Part shown: positions 1 to 11,045 of the stretch, piece after piece | Position numbering within the stretch: position 1 is the stretch's first letter | Layout: each line of letters begins with the position of its first letter | From: Paralichthys olivaceus | Lineage: Eukaryota > Chordata > Actinopteri > Pleuronectiformes > Paralichthyidae | Assembly: GCF_024713975.1 (NCBI RefSeq) | Contig: NC_091103.1 | Coordinates: forward strand, 2,155,501-2,219,500 | Reading direction: 5' to 3' | DNA length: 64,000 nt | Translations under genes and position numbers: made by a program | The notes under the pieces: model-generated | Database searches by the model: none | Told to the model about the DNA's origin: nothing | What the model saw: only the letters and a program-made list of their open reading frames with translations

Positions 1-104
1 TTTTAAATTGAAATCAAGATCAATTTGTGCATCTATATTGTTCAACACCAGGATTGGGCAATATGACAACATACACAATATAAGTATTTAAATTTGCGAC
101 GTAC

Positions 105-988
105 CTCTAAACGCAGCAGGGAGGAACATTCGTGGAAAAGTTGACAGATCTTCTCTACAGCCTCTCGAGCCAGAGACGTCATGAAGACACCGAACTGGAT
201 CACCTCATGAATTGGAAATATGACACAATTATGATTATACTGTACTATTAATGTCTCATTACTATTGGAAAAATTAGGACTATTTCTTTTCTTTTAATTT
301 CTTACTATACCATTTAAAGGTTAAAAGTTAAATTAATTTGTTTTAAATTAAAAAAGGACAAAATGGTAAATGTATTCAACTACTTTTCATCAATGTGTGG
401 AAATATAAACTACTTTAAAACATTGTAATACACAACCAGGCCTGCCTCGGAGTACTTCAGTAGATGTACCTAGTTGCTCTCCACCACTGGTCACGTGCTG
501 ATGCACTGATCTGCTTAATGAGAACCTGTAGCTGAGACACTTGTAGACATACAGCACATAGATAGGCCTGGGCCTGCTGTCCAACTCAAAATGGCGTCCA
601 AACATGGACTCTCTGTTGTCTCCTCACACACACACACACATACACACACACACACACGTGTTTACATGTATTTCAGTGTAAATATTCAGTCCTGTGCTCA
701 GATCACATCACAGCTGAGAGGAGGGATGCTAACTGTAGCAGCTAGCTAGCTCTTCTATTTCTATGATAAGCTGGTGGGAGGAGGCGTCAGCACAGAGTGG
801 GTGGGGGGGGTTAACAACAACAACAACAACGTAAACAACAGCTGCACAAACAACAACACGCTGAGGTCACCAACCTTTTCCCCCGAGCAGCCGTCAATGT
901 TTTCATCCGTCACTTTGCTCATTTCTGTCACAGTCTCATCGACCATTATCTGCAGAATGGAGTCCACCCGCGGCTCCAAGTCCGCCAT
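105..988 (-). CDS. 5' part of a zinc-finger-cluster gene (first two coding exons, continues off the left edge)
   Basis: Two coding exons are visible: exon 1 at 988-875 (ATG, 38 codons, donor GTTGGT) and exon 2 at 203-105 (33 codons, acceptor AG at 205-204, donor GTACGT). Both junctions are phase 0. Exon 1 begins MADLEPRVDSILQIMVDETV and exon 2 reads VIQFGVFMTSLAREAVEKIC. These short amphipathic segments resemble the N-terminal exons found ahead of the finger exon in many fish C2H2 zinc-finger genes. The neighbouring gene at 2008-4888 has an equivalent second exon with LAREATRKI. No finger is visible here because the rest lies to the left of base 1. Membership in the zinc-finger family is therefore inferred from exon similarity and the cluster. 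The splice structure is seen directly. Confidence 0.6.
614..658. repeat. (CA)n microsatellite
   Basis: An interrupted CA dinucleotide run lies in intron 1 of the leftmost zinc-finger-type gene. Confidence 0.85.
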
Positions 989-2007
989 GACGAGTCGCCG
1001 TGTCGCCTGCAGCTGCCCTCGCTGTGTTTTAACTTCCAGACGGGACCGGAGAGGTTGTGATGATCGTTGTTGTCGTTATGAAGAGAAAATGAACTTCTAC
1101 CGCTGACAACACCGATCAACACCTTCTTCTTCCGGGTCGTGTTTTTCAAAATAAAACCCCGCACACTCTCGACAGACTTCTTCAGCAACCTGAACATGTA
1201 AAACTGAATAAATTCAGCCCCTGAATACAAATAACTACAAATTAACACTAATGTAATGTGTGACAACAGAAAGAGATAACCCACCTGGTGAAATGTAATA
1301 AATAACGTAAGTAGAAAACCACTCGAAGCTGCAGAAACACCAGAAACCAGAGTATTTTCATAAAAAAGGTTGACTGCTGATTTATTTCCACTGCCATCCT
1401 CAGGGAATTAAGTGAGTTAGTAGTACCTGTAGACATAACATCAACAGACTACATCAGTTATGATTTACTTACATACTAACATACTTATGCTCATTATTTT
1501 CAGAGTCAAACATATGCTGAAGGAAAACCGATAATATGAAAGTTAAGAGTTTTATATTTTAAAGCAACCTTTATTCAAATTCAAAGTTTTTAGGTTTTTA
1601 TATATTGGCAGAATCTTTAGTTGAGGACATTTCAAAGAGCACAATAATCATAGAGTTGACAAAATCTGACACCGTTTCATTAACGAGAAGAAACATGTGG
1701 ATTCTTTTTTAAGAGTTTAATGAGCGGAGGAAAGCCCCAAGTCTTATAAAGACCATAACATTTTATTTATAAGAAAAAATCACAACTGTGAATTAAGTTA
1801 TTCTGCGAAAACCAACAGTTTTCATCCGTTTTTGGGTTTATGGTACGAGTAGTGTTAAGTTTTATTTCAACAACAGGTTCTACTTTGGTTGTACAAATCT
1901 TTAAATATATAATTGTAGGTCTGGGTGTTATTGCAGGAAATAAAAGTGTGAGATCTACCTGAGTTAAGTCTTATTCTGCAGTGTAGCACCATGGCTGATT
2001 CAACGCT
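989..2007. other. Intergenic: upstream of the leftmost gene and 3' flank of the next zinc-finger gene
   Basis: No supportable coding exon is present. The part next to 988 is the probable promoter of the leftmost gene. Between 1762 and 1866 there are two minus-strand AATAAA hexamers (TTTATT on the plus strand at 1861-1866 and 1762-1767). These are plausible polyadenylation signals for the gene ending at 2008. The rest is AT-rich with nothing recognised. Confidence 0.5.
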
Positions 2008-4888
2008 TCAGACCGTTGTGTGTGTTTTCTCTAACATTTTCTGATACTTCTCAGTACATTTATGTCTCTTCAGCAGCCTTGAATCTGAAAATCCGAGTCC
2101 ACAGCTGCTGCAAAAATACGGTCTTTCTCCCGTGTGGACCTGCATGTGAAACTTGACGTGTCCGAGCTGCCTGAACCTCACTCCACAAACTTCACACGCG
2201 TACGGCTTCTCCCCCGTGTGGATCCGTAAGTGTCGGAGGAAGTTGGTGTAGATCCTGAAGGCCTTGCCGCACTGTTCACACTTATGTGGCTTCTCTCCCG
2301 AGTGTTGAAGTTTGTGTGACTTGAGAGCCTGATTGATGATGAACCTCTTCCCACATATGTCACAACCGAACGGCCGGTCTCCTGAGTGAATCCGCTGATG
2401 GTAGTCATACGTGGCTTTGTAGAAAAAGGACTTCCCGCATATGTGGCAGTTGTACTGTGTCCGATCTGTGTGGATCACCTCATGTTTCTTCAGTGAGGTC
2501 GTAGTGTCAAAGCTCTTGCGGCAGGTCTTGCAGCTGAGCGGCGTCACATCCACTGTGGTCCTGTCCCGTCGATAGATAACTGTGCGATTTCCTCGTGCCT
2601 GCGTCCGTCTCCGAACAACCAGCCCGTGTCTTTCATCATGAGTCACTTTCTGGTGTTTCTGCAGCTGACAGTTGTACAGAAATGTTTTTCCACACAGGTC
2701 ACACATGAACGACTTTGAGGCACCATGAAGAAGCATGTGCGCTTTCAGCTTGTTTTCCTGAATGAAACTTTTGCTGCAGACTTTACATGTGAATGGTTTT
2801 TCTCCAGTGTGAATTCGGATGTGTCTCTTCAGATTGTGCTGGAGGGTGAAACCCGCTCCACATGTCTCACACGTAAACCTTTTCCCTCGGTGGACTGACT
2901 GGTGCGTCCTCAGTGACCTCCTCTTTATAAAAGCCTTCCCACACTCTGTGCATTTGTAAGGATTTTCTCCAGTATGAATACTTTTGTGACACTGAAGGGT
3001 GAAGGCGTATCTGAAACTCTCCCCACAATCTGAACATTTGTGCGGCTTCTCTGTGGTGTGAACGAGCTGATGTGCCTGCAGGTTGTGTTTGGTTTTAAAG
3101 CCCTTCCCACAGGTGGAGCAGATGAACGGCCTCTTGTCTGTGTGTACAAGCTGGTGAGTCTTCAAGTGCATTTTTGTTTTGAACGTCCTCTCACAGATCT
3201 GGCACTGGAAGGCAGCGTACTTCTTCTCCTCATGGCGCAGCAGGTGGTACTCAAACGTTGCTGTGTTCCTGAATTTTCTGGGACACTGGTTGCAGGCGAA
3301 AGGCCTCTGCTCTTTGTGAGTGTTCATGTGCTTCATCAGATGAAACTGCCGGCTGAAGCTCTTGTTACAGACGTCACACACCAACATCCTCCCTTTCTTC
3401 TTGACGCCTGCTTCCTGTGTGTGGTGGACATCAGTATTTTTGTTCACTGTGGAACAATCCTCTGCAGCATCTACACAGATTCAACAAGATAAACATTACA
3501 ACACATGTCCAGAGTAAAGGCACTACACGGGAAAGAAAAAAAATGTCAACACATAAAATCATTACTCTGATTAATTAATTAAAAAACTAGATTAAAAGAG
3601 GAGAAAACCAAAGTCTAGACAATAATGTATTTCCTGAACTCTCCACTTTCTATTTTTTCATGTCTTGTTAATATTTCATGTGGGTTTCTTCTTTGATGGA
3701 AACTTACCAGCATCGTTTTCACTCAGTGTCTCAGCAGCCGGCGATGATTCTGTGACTTCCTCAATCACATCATCACCTTTTCTTTTTAACTTCCCAAACG
3801 GCTTCAAGGTGAAAATCTGCCCACTCTGCTCAAACAGTACCGGGCAGCCGTTCAGGACGTTTTCTCTCCACAGTCTGGCGTTCGCAAAGTTTTCTGTCAT
3901 GGTTGTCAGCTCGCTCTCCAGCCGTCCCATGTTGGCTTGCAGAGACTTGTTTTCGTTGTGAAGCACTGAGGTCATTTGGGAGAAAATGGCGCTGATCTTT
4001 CTCGTCGCCTCTCGTGCCAACATTTCCAGGATGCTGTCTGACTGTGAGGATGAAAATAAAGATGATACTGAATTAAAAACATGATGCTGGTATAGACTGA
4101 TAATGCAAAGCGAGTCAAATGAATTAAAACATCACAAAAAATGCATAGAATGTAAAGTGACCTCTTCAGACTCTATATTTCTATTTATCTATATAACTGT
4201 CTTCCATGCCACTAGATGGCGGTAATGCAACCTGATGTTTCCATTGCTGATAACATCTTACTTCATTCGCTGCTCAGACATTTTCTTCTGAATAAACACT
4301 TGAAACATTAAAACACTTCTTTCCATTAGAGGAATCCTTCACGTGTGACTCTGACGTTTCTACCTTTAACTCCCTGTTAATAACTTTTTCCTCTTGTTGA
4401 GGATTAAGATCCGAGGATGTCACATCTTGTTAGGATCTGAGACGAATGATCATGAGTGAATATGGGCTAAACAAACAAATACACGTCGATTGAGATGTTG
4501 ACGCAAAATTAATTTTAAATATAGATATTTAAAAACTCGTGTTGAGAAGTTGTGGTTTTGTTGCTTATTGAGCAACCAGGTTTTATTCATTCACAACTGG
4601 AGTTAGTCGGTGTTAGGTAGCGGCTATGCTAACTGACGCGCCGCCATCTTGTTAGCATTGTTACTCTTCTTCGTTTTCCTCCATCGGTTCAATCTCCTCC
4701 GAACACACGATCTCAGAAACATCAACACTGGCTGGAGGCTCACGTCACAAACACACCTCGCGCCTCTTGTCCCGGACACTTCCGGAAACGTCTTCCTTTA
4801 AGTTTCCGATCACTTCCGCTGCCGCCTTTAAGACCGTCTCCATGATGGAGCGAGTTTCTGAATAAAACTCGGACGAGGTCTCCGACAT
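2008..4888 (-). CDS. C2H2 polyzinc-finger protein, 3 exons, about 642 aa
   Basis: Exons: 4888-4757 (ATG, MSETSSEFYSETRSIMETVL, 44 codons, donor GTGTGT), 4041-3708 (donor GTAAGT, phase 1) and 3470-2008 (stop at 2008). All junctions join in frame. Residues 1-155 form an acidic helical region, with a coiled-coil-prone stretch in exon 2 after LAREATRKI. The last exon encodes 14 complete C2H2 fingers from about residue 187, many with TGEKP-like linkers, plus a degenerate final finger where the second zinc His is replaced (LLKRHKC). An extended basic linker lies between fingers 9 and 10. No KRAB, SCAN or BTB domain is seen. It is probably a nuclear DNA-binding transcription factor, with target unknown. 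ATG 4888 was chosen because the in-frame sequence upstream has no ATG. It is closely related to the gene at 6200-9654. Confidence 0.88.
4209..4222 (+). promoter_or_regulatory. CTCF-core-like motif (CCACTAGATGGCGG)
   Basis: The 14 bases match the vertebrate CTCF core consensus CCASYAGRKGGCRS at every position. The site lies in intron 1 of the zinc-finger gene at 2008-4888. The following bases GGTAATGCA recur on the other strand beside the motif at 9874-9887, so both may come from the same dispersed repeat. Binding is inferred only from the motif. Confidence 0.4.
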
Positions 4889-6199
4889 GTTTGAGTTCTC
4901 AGCCGCTTCCTTCAACCGGAGACGAGCAGCAGCACGGCAGCCGCCATTGATGCCGGAAACGGAAATAGCCACAACACTACACACTTCAAAATAAAACTCA
5001 GAGCGTCTTCCTTCGCAAACTTATTTTTATTTCAGTAAGTAACGAGAAACAGGACATATGTCGCAGGAATGCATACAACGGTACACATCTTTTACTCAGA
5101 GAATAATTACCTCATCTTGATTAATTGTTGTGAACTCAAAATATAAATTAAAGAAAAACAACACAAAAAGATCCAAATCTTCACTTGAATATCAACTCAT
5201 CTGCTAAAGAGAAAACCGAGAGCTGGGATTTATCACCCTCACCATATTTACAGAGGCATCTCAATATATCACCACACAAACTTTCAGCTGTTTGAATGGC
5301 CACAGTGTCCTATAAATGTAAAAACTTATTTTAACAGTCAAAGGTTAATGAAGCAGAAAAACTAAACCAAGAAATGGCACAAACAACGCTGCTGACCTCT
5401 ACTGTTAAGGCTCTGGATGAGAGTAGAGCTGCCTCTATCAAATGCTGTATTAAATACTGCTGTTTAATTTTTTTTATCTAATATAATAATTGTAACAAGT
5501 GACAGTTTCCAGAGCCAAGAACTATAATAAGCAAATGTTTTGTATTTTTACTTAATAACTTCAACAACTCAAACTATTGCCAAAACCAGAACAGATTCAT
5601 TTTAAAAATAAATCTGCACCCAGTCTCAACATCAGATAATATTATCTGATATATTTTCCCTTCATTTATGAATTTGTCAAGTTAAACTTGAGCCTGACTG
5701 ACATGAGCCTTCCACAAACATTATTATCTGTGTTTACGTTTACTGATGTGCACTAATATGGTAAGGTTAATTTTACACAATAAACAATGCAGAATGTGCA
5801 TTTAATTAAAAAAAATGTCTTTCTCTAATTTCTATATATTAAGTTGCATTTGTGTTTTGTTTACCTCAATTAAAATCCTTAGTCGTTAGGCAAAAGGGTT
5901 TGATAACGACGTAAGAATCAACAATTTTGTATTTCTGCCAAGGAGGTAATTTTTTTCTGTTTTGTTTGGAAATCCATTCAATTTCAGTGTGGATCTGGAT
6001 CAGCAGATGAATCCAGCTATTTTTATCTCTTTCTTTAACATTGTGAGATATAAGGGGACTGTTTGTCCTTGACAGACATCTTATTTGAATATACACACCG
6101 ACCAATATATTGGGACAATACATTTTTACTCCTTAATATCAGCATCTGCCCCTCAGATAATCCATATCGGCCAGGCTGTAGTTAACACATGATTTGTCA
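4889..6199. other. Intergenic between two zinc-finger genes
   Basis: No coding exon is supported. The segment next to 4889 (to about 5000) is fairly GC-rich and is the probable promoter and 5' UTR of the gene at 2008-4888. A minus-strand AATAAA (TTTATT at 5026-5031) could end the transcript of the upstream gene, whose stop is at 6200, giving a 3' UTR of about 1.2 kb. The remainder is AT-rich. Confidence 0.45.
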
Positions 6200-9100
6200 T
6201 TAGCCGAGCGTACTGGTGGTCATCACACTATGACATGACCCGTCACAGCTGTGCTTCTTCAGCTGCCTGGAGTCAGAGAAGCCCTGTCCACACTGCTGGC
6301 ATGAGTACAGCTTCTGCCCGGTGTGGATCTGGAGGTGGGACTTGAGCTGATTTGACTGATGGAACTTTTTCTGACAGTGCACACATTGAAACGGCTTCTC
6401 GCCTGTGTGGATCCGCAAGTGCCTGTAGAAATTTCCATCCGTTCTGAATGCTTTGCCGCACTGGTCACATTTGTACGGTTTTTCGCCCGTGTGAATCCGC
6501 TCGTGCTGCTTCAGACTAGCAGTATGGAAAAATCTCTTCCCGCACACATCACAAACAAAGGGCTTCTCACCTGCGTGGCTTCTCTGGTGATAGCCAAAAG
6601 AGTATTTGTTGTGGAAAGCCTTCCCACAGAGGCCGCACTCGTACTCCTTGTGCTCACTGTGGCCTCGTTCGTGAAGTTTGAGGGAATAAGTGGTGCAGAA
6701 ACCTCTCAGACATATTTTGCAGCTGAATGGCTTAACCAGAGCCTTGTTTCGTCGTTTTGTCTGCAAATGTCTCTGTGTGCCGTCGGCCTCTTCATTCCTG
6801 TCGAAATGCACATACCGCTGATGCATCAGCAGCCTGCAGTTGAAAAGGAAGGTCTTCCCACACAGATCACACATGAATGGCTTCCTGGCTCCGTGGATGA
6901 GCATGTGGGACTTTAGCTTGTTGTTGTCTGAGAAGCTCTTGCCACACTCCTTGCAGGTGAATGGCTTCTCTCCCGTGTGAATGCGAAGGTGCCTCTTGAG
7001 ATTGTTATTCAGGCTGAAACTCGCTCCACATATGTGACATGTGAACGGTTTCTCCCCGGTGTGGACGATGCCATGTCTCTTCAGAGCAGTGCCCGTCCTG
7101 TAAGACCTGTTGCACACGGTGCATGTGAACGGCGTGACGCCTGTGTGCTTCCTCTTATGCACTGTCAGGGAATGGGCGTATTTAAAAGTCTCCTCGCACA
7201 TTGTGCATTTGTAATTCTTGGTGTTTGTGTGAACTACCTGATGGAAGCGAAGAGTGTCTTTGCTCTTAAACTCCTTCCCACATTTTTCACAGCTGAACGG
7301 TCTCTCCTCTGAGTGCACAGCCATGTGACATTTCAGCTGGACGGAAGTCTTGCAAGTCTTGTCGCAGAGCTGACACTTCAGCATCTGCTTCCATTTCTCG
7401 TGCCGTAAAAGGTGGTTCTCCAGAGATTGTTTGAGTCTGAAGGTTTTTCCGCACTGATCACAGACAAACGGCTTCGGAGGTTTCATCCTCTGGTGACTCT
7501 TGAGGTGATTCTGGAGCGACTGCTCTTTCCGGAAAGATCGTTTACACTGTGGACAGGGGAAGGGTCGCGGGACTTTACCCGCCTCATGACGCAGAACGTG
7601 GTTCTCCAGAGACTTCTTCATCAGGAAACTTCTGTCACACTGGTCACAAGCAAACGGCTTTTTGTGAACCTTCATGTGTTTGTTCAGGTCACATTTGAAA
7701 TGAAAACTGACATCACAGTGCTCGCAGGAAAAACGCTTTTCTGCCTGTGCCTCTTTTTTTCCAACTGGTTTGATTTTCTTCTCTTCAGAGCTGTTGTCAG
7801 TAGAAACTGGAAATGGATGAGAAAAATACACACAATTAGCGTGATATTATTTAAAGATTTTAATTTAATAGTTAAGAGGGATATATCTTCTAGATATTCC
7901 AGTTGCTTTACAAACTGAAACAAGAGTCATCGAGTGATGACGTATTCCCTCGGGCACAAGTAAAACTTGAAGACCTGTAGTTATCTAAAATAAAACTTCA
8001 CTAGCTGAGCCACATAATTTCATAGGAAAAAAATGCTGATCCAGAAAACAAACGTTTACGGAACAATGTATGGATTAAATGTCAGGGAATAAGGAAAGCA
8101 ACAGTCTGAAATCTGATGGTACCTTTTTCAATTTTATAAGTTGATCTCCTCGTCCTCCTTGGCCTCCCTGATGGAGCCTCTTCCAAAGATTTCTGTGATG
8201 AACAAGGAAATCATTATGGTTTAAATTAAAAAGGTAGTAGGACGCAGTCAGAACCGTAACAGTGGCATTACATATTACAGAATAGGGTTGTCTATGGCAA
8301 AATTCTAAAAACAGTACTCTTTTTTTCTGTTGTGTAATAAAATAATCGTTCATTAATTAATTATTATGTCTGGTCCAAACTAGTTAAGCCTGAAAGACAT
8401 TTAAATATCAGATTTTGCTGCTTCCGGGCAAATATAACACCCACCGTCTCTTCGGCTGAGAAATGATCAATGACGGTGCTGGAGTTTGGACTGGGGACAT
8501 CTTGATGCGTAGACTCTGGCATTGTTGCTGGTTTGATGAACACTTGCGTTGTTCCCATTGTTTTGCAGACAGCCAGCGATGGCGTGGGGGCCTGTGTTAC
8601 AACTTGGTTGGTACCCACCAACAGCACCGTGGGAGCAGAGCAGACTCTGCCCACTATCATGGAGGCGGCTGCAGGTGTAGAAGCAGCCGTGGAGCTGGCA
8701 GCGACCTCGCTGTCTGCTGAATCTGGTGGAGGGTCAAATTAAATGACAAAAATAAATAGACAAAGACAGACGTGTTACAGTTTCTCAGGTGTGAGGATTT
8801 GCTGCCTCCCTCTGTTTTAAAGGTTCAGTGTGTAAGAAGAAGAAGACGACGACGACAGCACTCGGTCTCTGGAAAATCATTAACTTATTTACACTATTCT
8901 CTCACACTAAAGTTTAGAGTGTGCTTTAATCCTGCACCTTAGGTCTTAATGGACTCTCTAGACTAATAATACTATTGTCTTATTGAAATCCACATGTATT
9001 ATTTAGAAACTGCAGTAAAAGAGGAAGCTTTGCATTGAGCTGAGGTGTGTTTATGTTTGGTAGCAGTAATATCTGATTTGGAGTCAGTGGGTCACAGTGA

Positions 9101-9654
9101 GACAAAAACAATGTAGAGGTGTCAAACAGGAACTTATTGTGAAACAGCCTGAACCTGACTTCACCACAGTGGAAAGGTAAATGATTTTGGTGGAATGAAG
9201 TTTTCAATTCAGTCTGTCTGAGGTTTGTCAGTTTCTCACCCATCACTGATCCGTCAGGCAGTGGGCTGTGACCGGCTCCTTCCGGAGCCTTGTCGCGGTG
9301 CCTGAAGCTCCGGAGCTCTCTCTCCAGCTGCTCCATCTCTCGGCTCAGCTGACCCACTCTGGCCTCCAGCTCCTGCTCCAGCTGCCCGGCTTTCCTCTGC
9401 AGCACGTCCTCCAGTTGCTCCACTTTGGCCCGCAGAGCCTCGTTCTCCTCGGACAGCTCGGAGGAGAAGCGGGTGAACGCTTTGTGGATCTGGGCCACCA
9501 GACACTTCTCTATCTCCTGGATCTCACCGAGCTTCGCTTCCTGAAACTCCGTGTCTGGCGCCTCTTTCGCCCAAACATCCCTGAACACGGACACCGCCGC
9601 CTGGATGGACACCTCCACGATCGAGGCCACTTCGCTCCCCAAACTCGCCTCCAT
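6200..9654 (-). CDS. C2H2 polyzinc-finger protein with coiled coil and AT-hook-like segment, 4 exons, about 789 aa
   Basis: Exons: 9654-9240 (ATG, MEASLGSEVASIVEVSIQAA, donor GTGAGA, phase 1), 8722-8445 (donor GTGGGT, phase 0), 8192-8123 (donor GTACCA, phase 1) and 7806-6200. They sum to 790 codons including the stop. Residues 70-115 form a strong Leu/Glu-rich coiled coil, a likely dimerisation segment. Exon 2 is Ala/Ser/Thr-rich. Exon 3 carries a basic GRPRRTRR stretch (residues 240-247) like an AT-hook. Exon 4 encodes 16 complete C2H2 fingers from residue 282, plus a degenerate last finger (QLKKHSC). A long basic linker separates fingers 11 and 12. It is a predicted nuclear DNA-binding factor with unknown target. 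It shares finger order and C-terminal degeneration with the gene at 2008-4888. Confidence 0.88.
8818..8836 (+). repeat. MITE terminus fragment (same family as 11046-11428)
   Basis: TAAAGGTTCAGTGTGTAAG is identical to the first 19 bases of the complete MITE at 11046. It is followed by GAA/GAC triplet runs. It lies in intron 1 of the zinc-finger gene at 6200-9654. No matching right end was seen. Confidence 0.55.
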
Positions 9655-9835
9655 TTTCTTCAGAGTAAAGTTTCAACCCGTGGTGTCGTTCAACGCGCAA
9701 CACATTTTAAATTATAAAGCAAATCATTTTAAATTCTTCTGTGTTCGAGCAACAATAACCGTCCCTCTGCATGTGCGTCTGGTAAAAGAATCCGTGTTGC
9801 ACATCCGCTTCCGGCGTCACCTATATATTTTTTCT

Positions 9836-9911
9836 TTCTTCTTCTTCTGGCCTCTAACGTTAAAGGTGCATTACCGCCATCTACTGTGCTGGAGTTTGAC
9901 TGCAGTGTGCA
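9836..9911 (-). repeat. Dispersed fish repeat fragment carrying a CTCF-like core
   Basis: The stretch runs from a CTTCTTCTTCTGG run through TAACGTTAAAGGTGCATTAC to CGCCATCTACTG. This resembles a repeat motif I recall from many teleost genomes. On the minus strand it contains ACAGTAGATGGCGG (9887-9874), which matches the CTCF core except at the first base. The shared string ATGGCGGTAATGCA also occurs at 4215-4228. Confidence 0.4.
9874..9887 (-). promoter_or_regulatory. CTCF-core-like motif (minus strand)
   Basis: ACAGTAGATGGCGG on the minus strand differs from CCASYAGRKGGCRS only at the first position. Together with the plus-strand motif at 4209-4222 it forms a convergent pair around the zinc-finger gene at 6200-9654. 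Function is inferred from the motif only. Confidence 0.3.
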
Positions 9912-10753
9912 ATACAATTTAAAACTTTTAAAAAATCCATAAAAGACAACAGGAGTGAGAGTGGCATTAACAGACACCGACATTTTATTGCATTTAAGTT
10001 TTTCCAGGATGTAGAACTTTTTAAACCACGTTAATTCAACAGTCTAAATATCAGGTTTAACCAACTTCAAGAGTGCTTTACTGTCTTTTTTTTGCAAAAA
10101 ACAAATTCAGATGATAAATACATTTTACTGTGAGGAAAATTTGCCAAAAAAGCAGATACCAAAGCATCTGTAACTTTTCCTGGGAGTGTGTATCTGCCAG
10201 CTTTGTGACTGTAACTCAAAGGGCACAAGGGACTCTTTACAAAAACCTTGGCACACAAACAATAAAAAAAATGACAGTACATTGTAGAGCTGTATAGTAT
10301 TTTACTTTACTTTATTTCTTGGGTTTTTAGGTTCACTCACTGCTTTCCTTTCTGGACACCCGGGTGTGCACATGTTACTTTTGAAATTAGTGTTATAATC
10401 AATGTTTCAATGCAAGAATAAAATGTAGAAACAGTGGTAAAAGTACAATGGAGTGGAAATTAAGTGACTTTAGATTCCTTGATCCATAGGACATCCCTTC
10501 TTGAGAAGAATGTCATTACCAGATGTTGGAGATTTTTAATCAGCTGCCACCAGTGACACAGTCTAAATCACTCAGCAGACTCAGGAGAGATTGACAGGAA
10601 TGTTTTCAGAAAATCACTCTGACTGAGATAACGCGTCAGCCTTTGCAGAGATGTTGAACAGGATCCGTGTGACAGGCAGAGCTTTGCTGTTCCTGAACTA
10701 ATAAACAAGAAAGCCCCACCTCAGCAACATTATTGAACTTTGATGCTGATGAC

Positions 10754-10816
10754 TATAAAAGAGAAGATAGGAACTTCAGGGAACAACCACAACCTCTTCT
10801 TCGTATCAAACTACAG
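10754..10816 (+). promoter_or_regulatory. Orphan TATA promoter with possible non-coding first exon
   Basis: A TATAAAA box at 10754-10760 is followed about 25-30 bp later by a probable start region, and then by CTACAG with a GTACAG splice donor at 10817. Just upstream are TTGAACTTTGATG, which is CAAAGTTCA (an HNF4-type site) on the other strand, and AATAAACA (a FOXA-type site on the other strand). The layout resembles fish liver or gut secreted-protein genes, with a short non-coding first exon. No matching coding exon or signal peptide was found downstream before APPBP2. Confidence 0.35.
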
Positions 10817-11045
10817 GTACAGTCACTCATATTCAATATTAATACAATTTTAATGAATAGGCAACCAGTGCTCTGTAGCAGTCACTGGGGCTTGGGCCGT
10901 GTGACTTGAGTCAGCGAATTGAGTCGGAACCTTATCTGAGGTCTTCTAATAATTTACAGCGACTGGGTGAAACCCCAGGTCAAAACCAGAGCCTTTATTT
11001 TGCAGAAGTTCCGAACTGGGGTCTGAATTAATAGTGTCAATTGTC

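Noticed and set aside
3040..3492. 150-codon plus-strand open frame across the zinc-finger exon
   Set aside because: It is the antisense shadow of a C2H2 exon. Repeated CxxC/HxxxH and linker codons keep opposite frames open.
6359..6916. 185-codon plus-strand open frame
   Set aside because: It is antisense to the finger exon of the gene at 6200-9654, with no start context, splice sites or protein-like motifs of its own.
9268..9717. 149-codon plus-strand open frame rich in Leu/Gln
   Set aside because: It is the antisense of the coiled-coil exon (Glu/Leu codons read backwards), so compositional.
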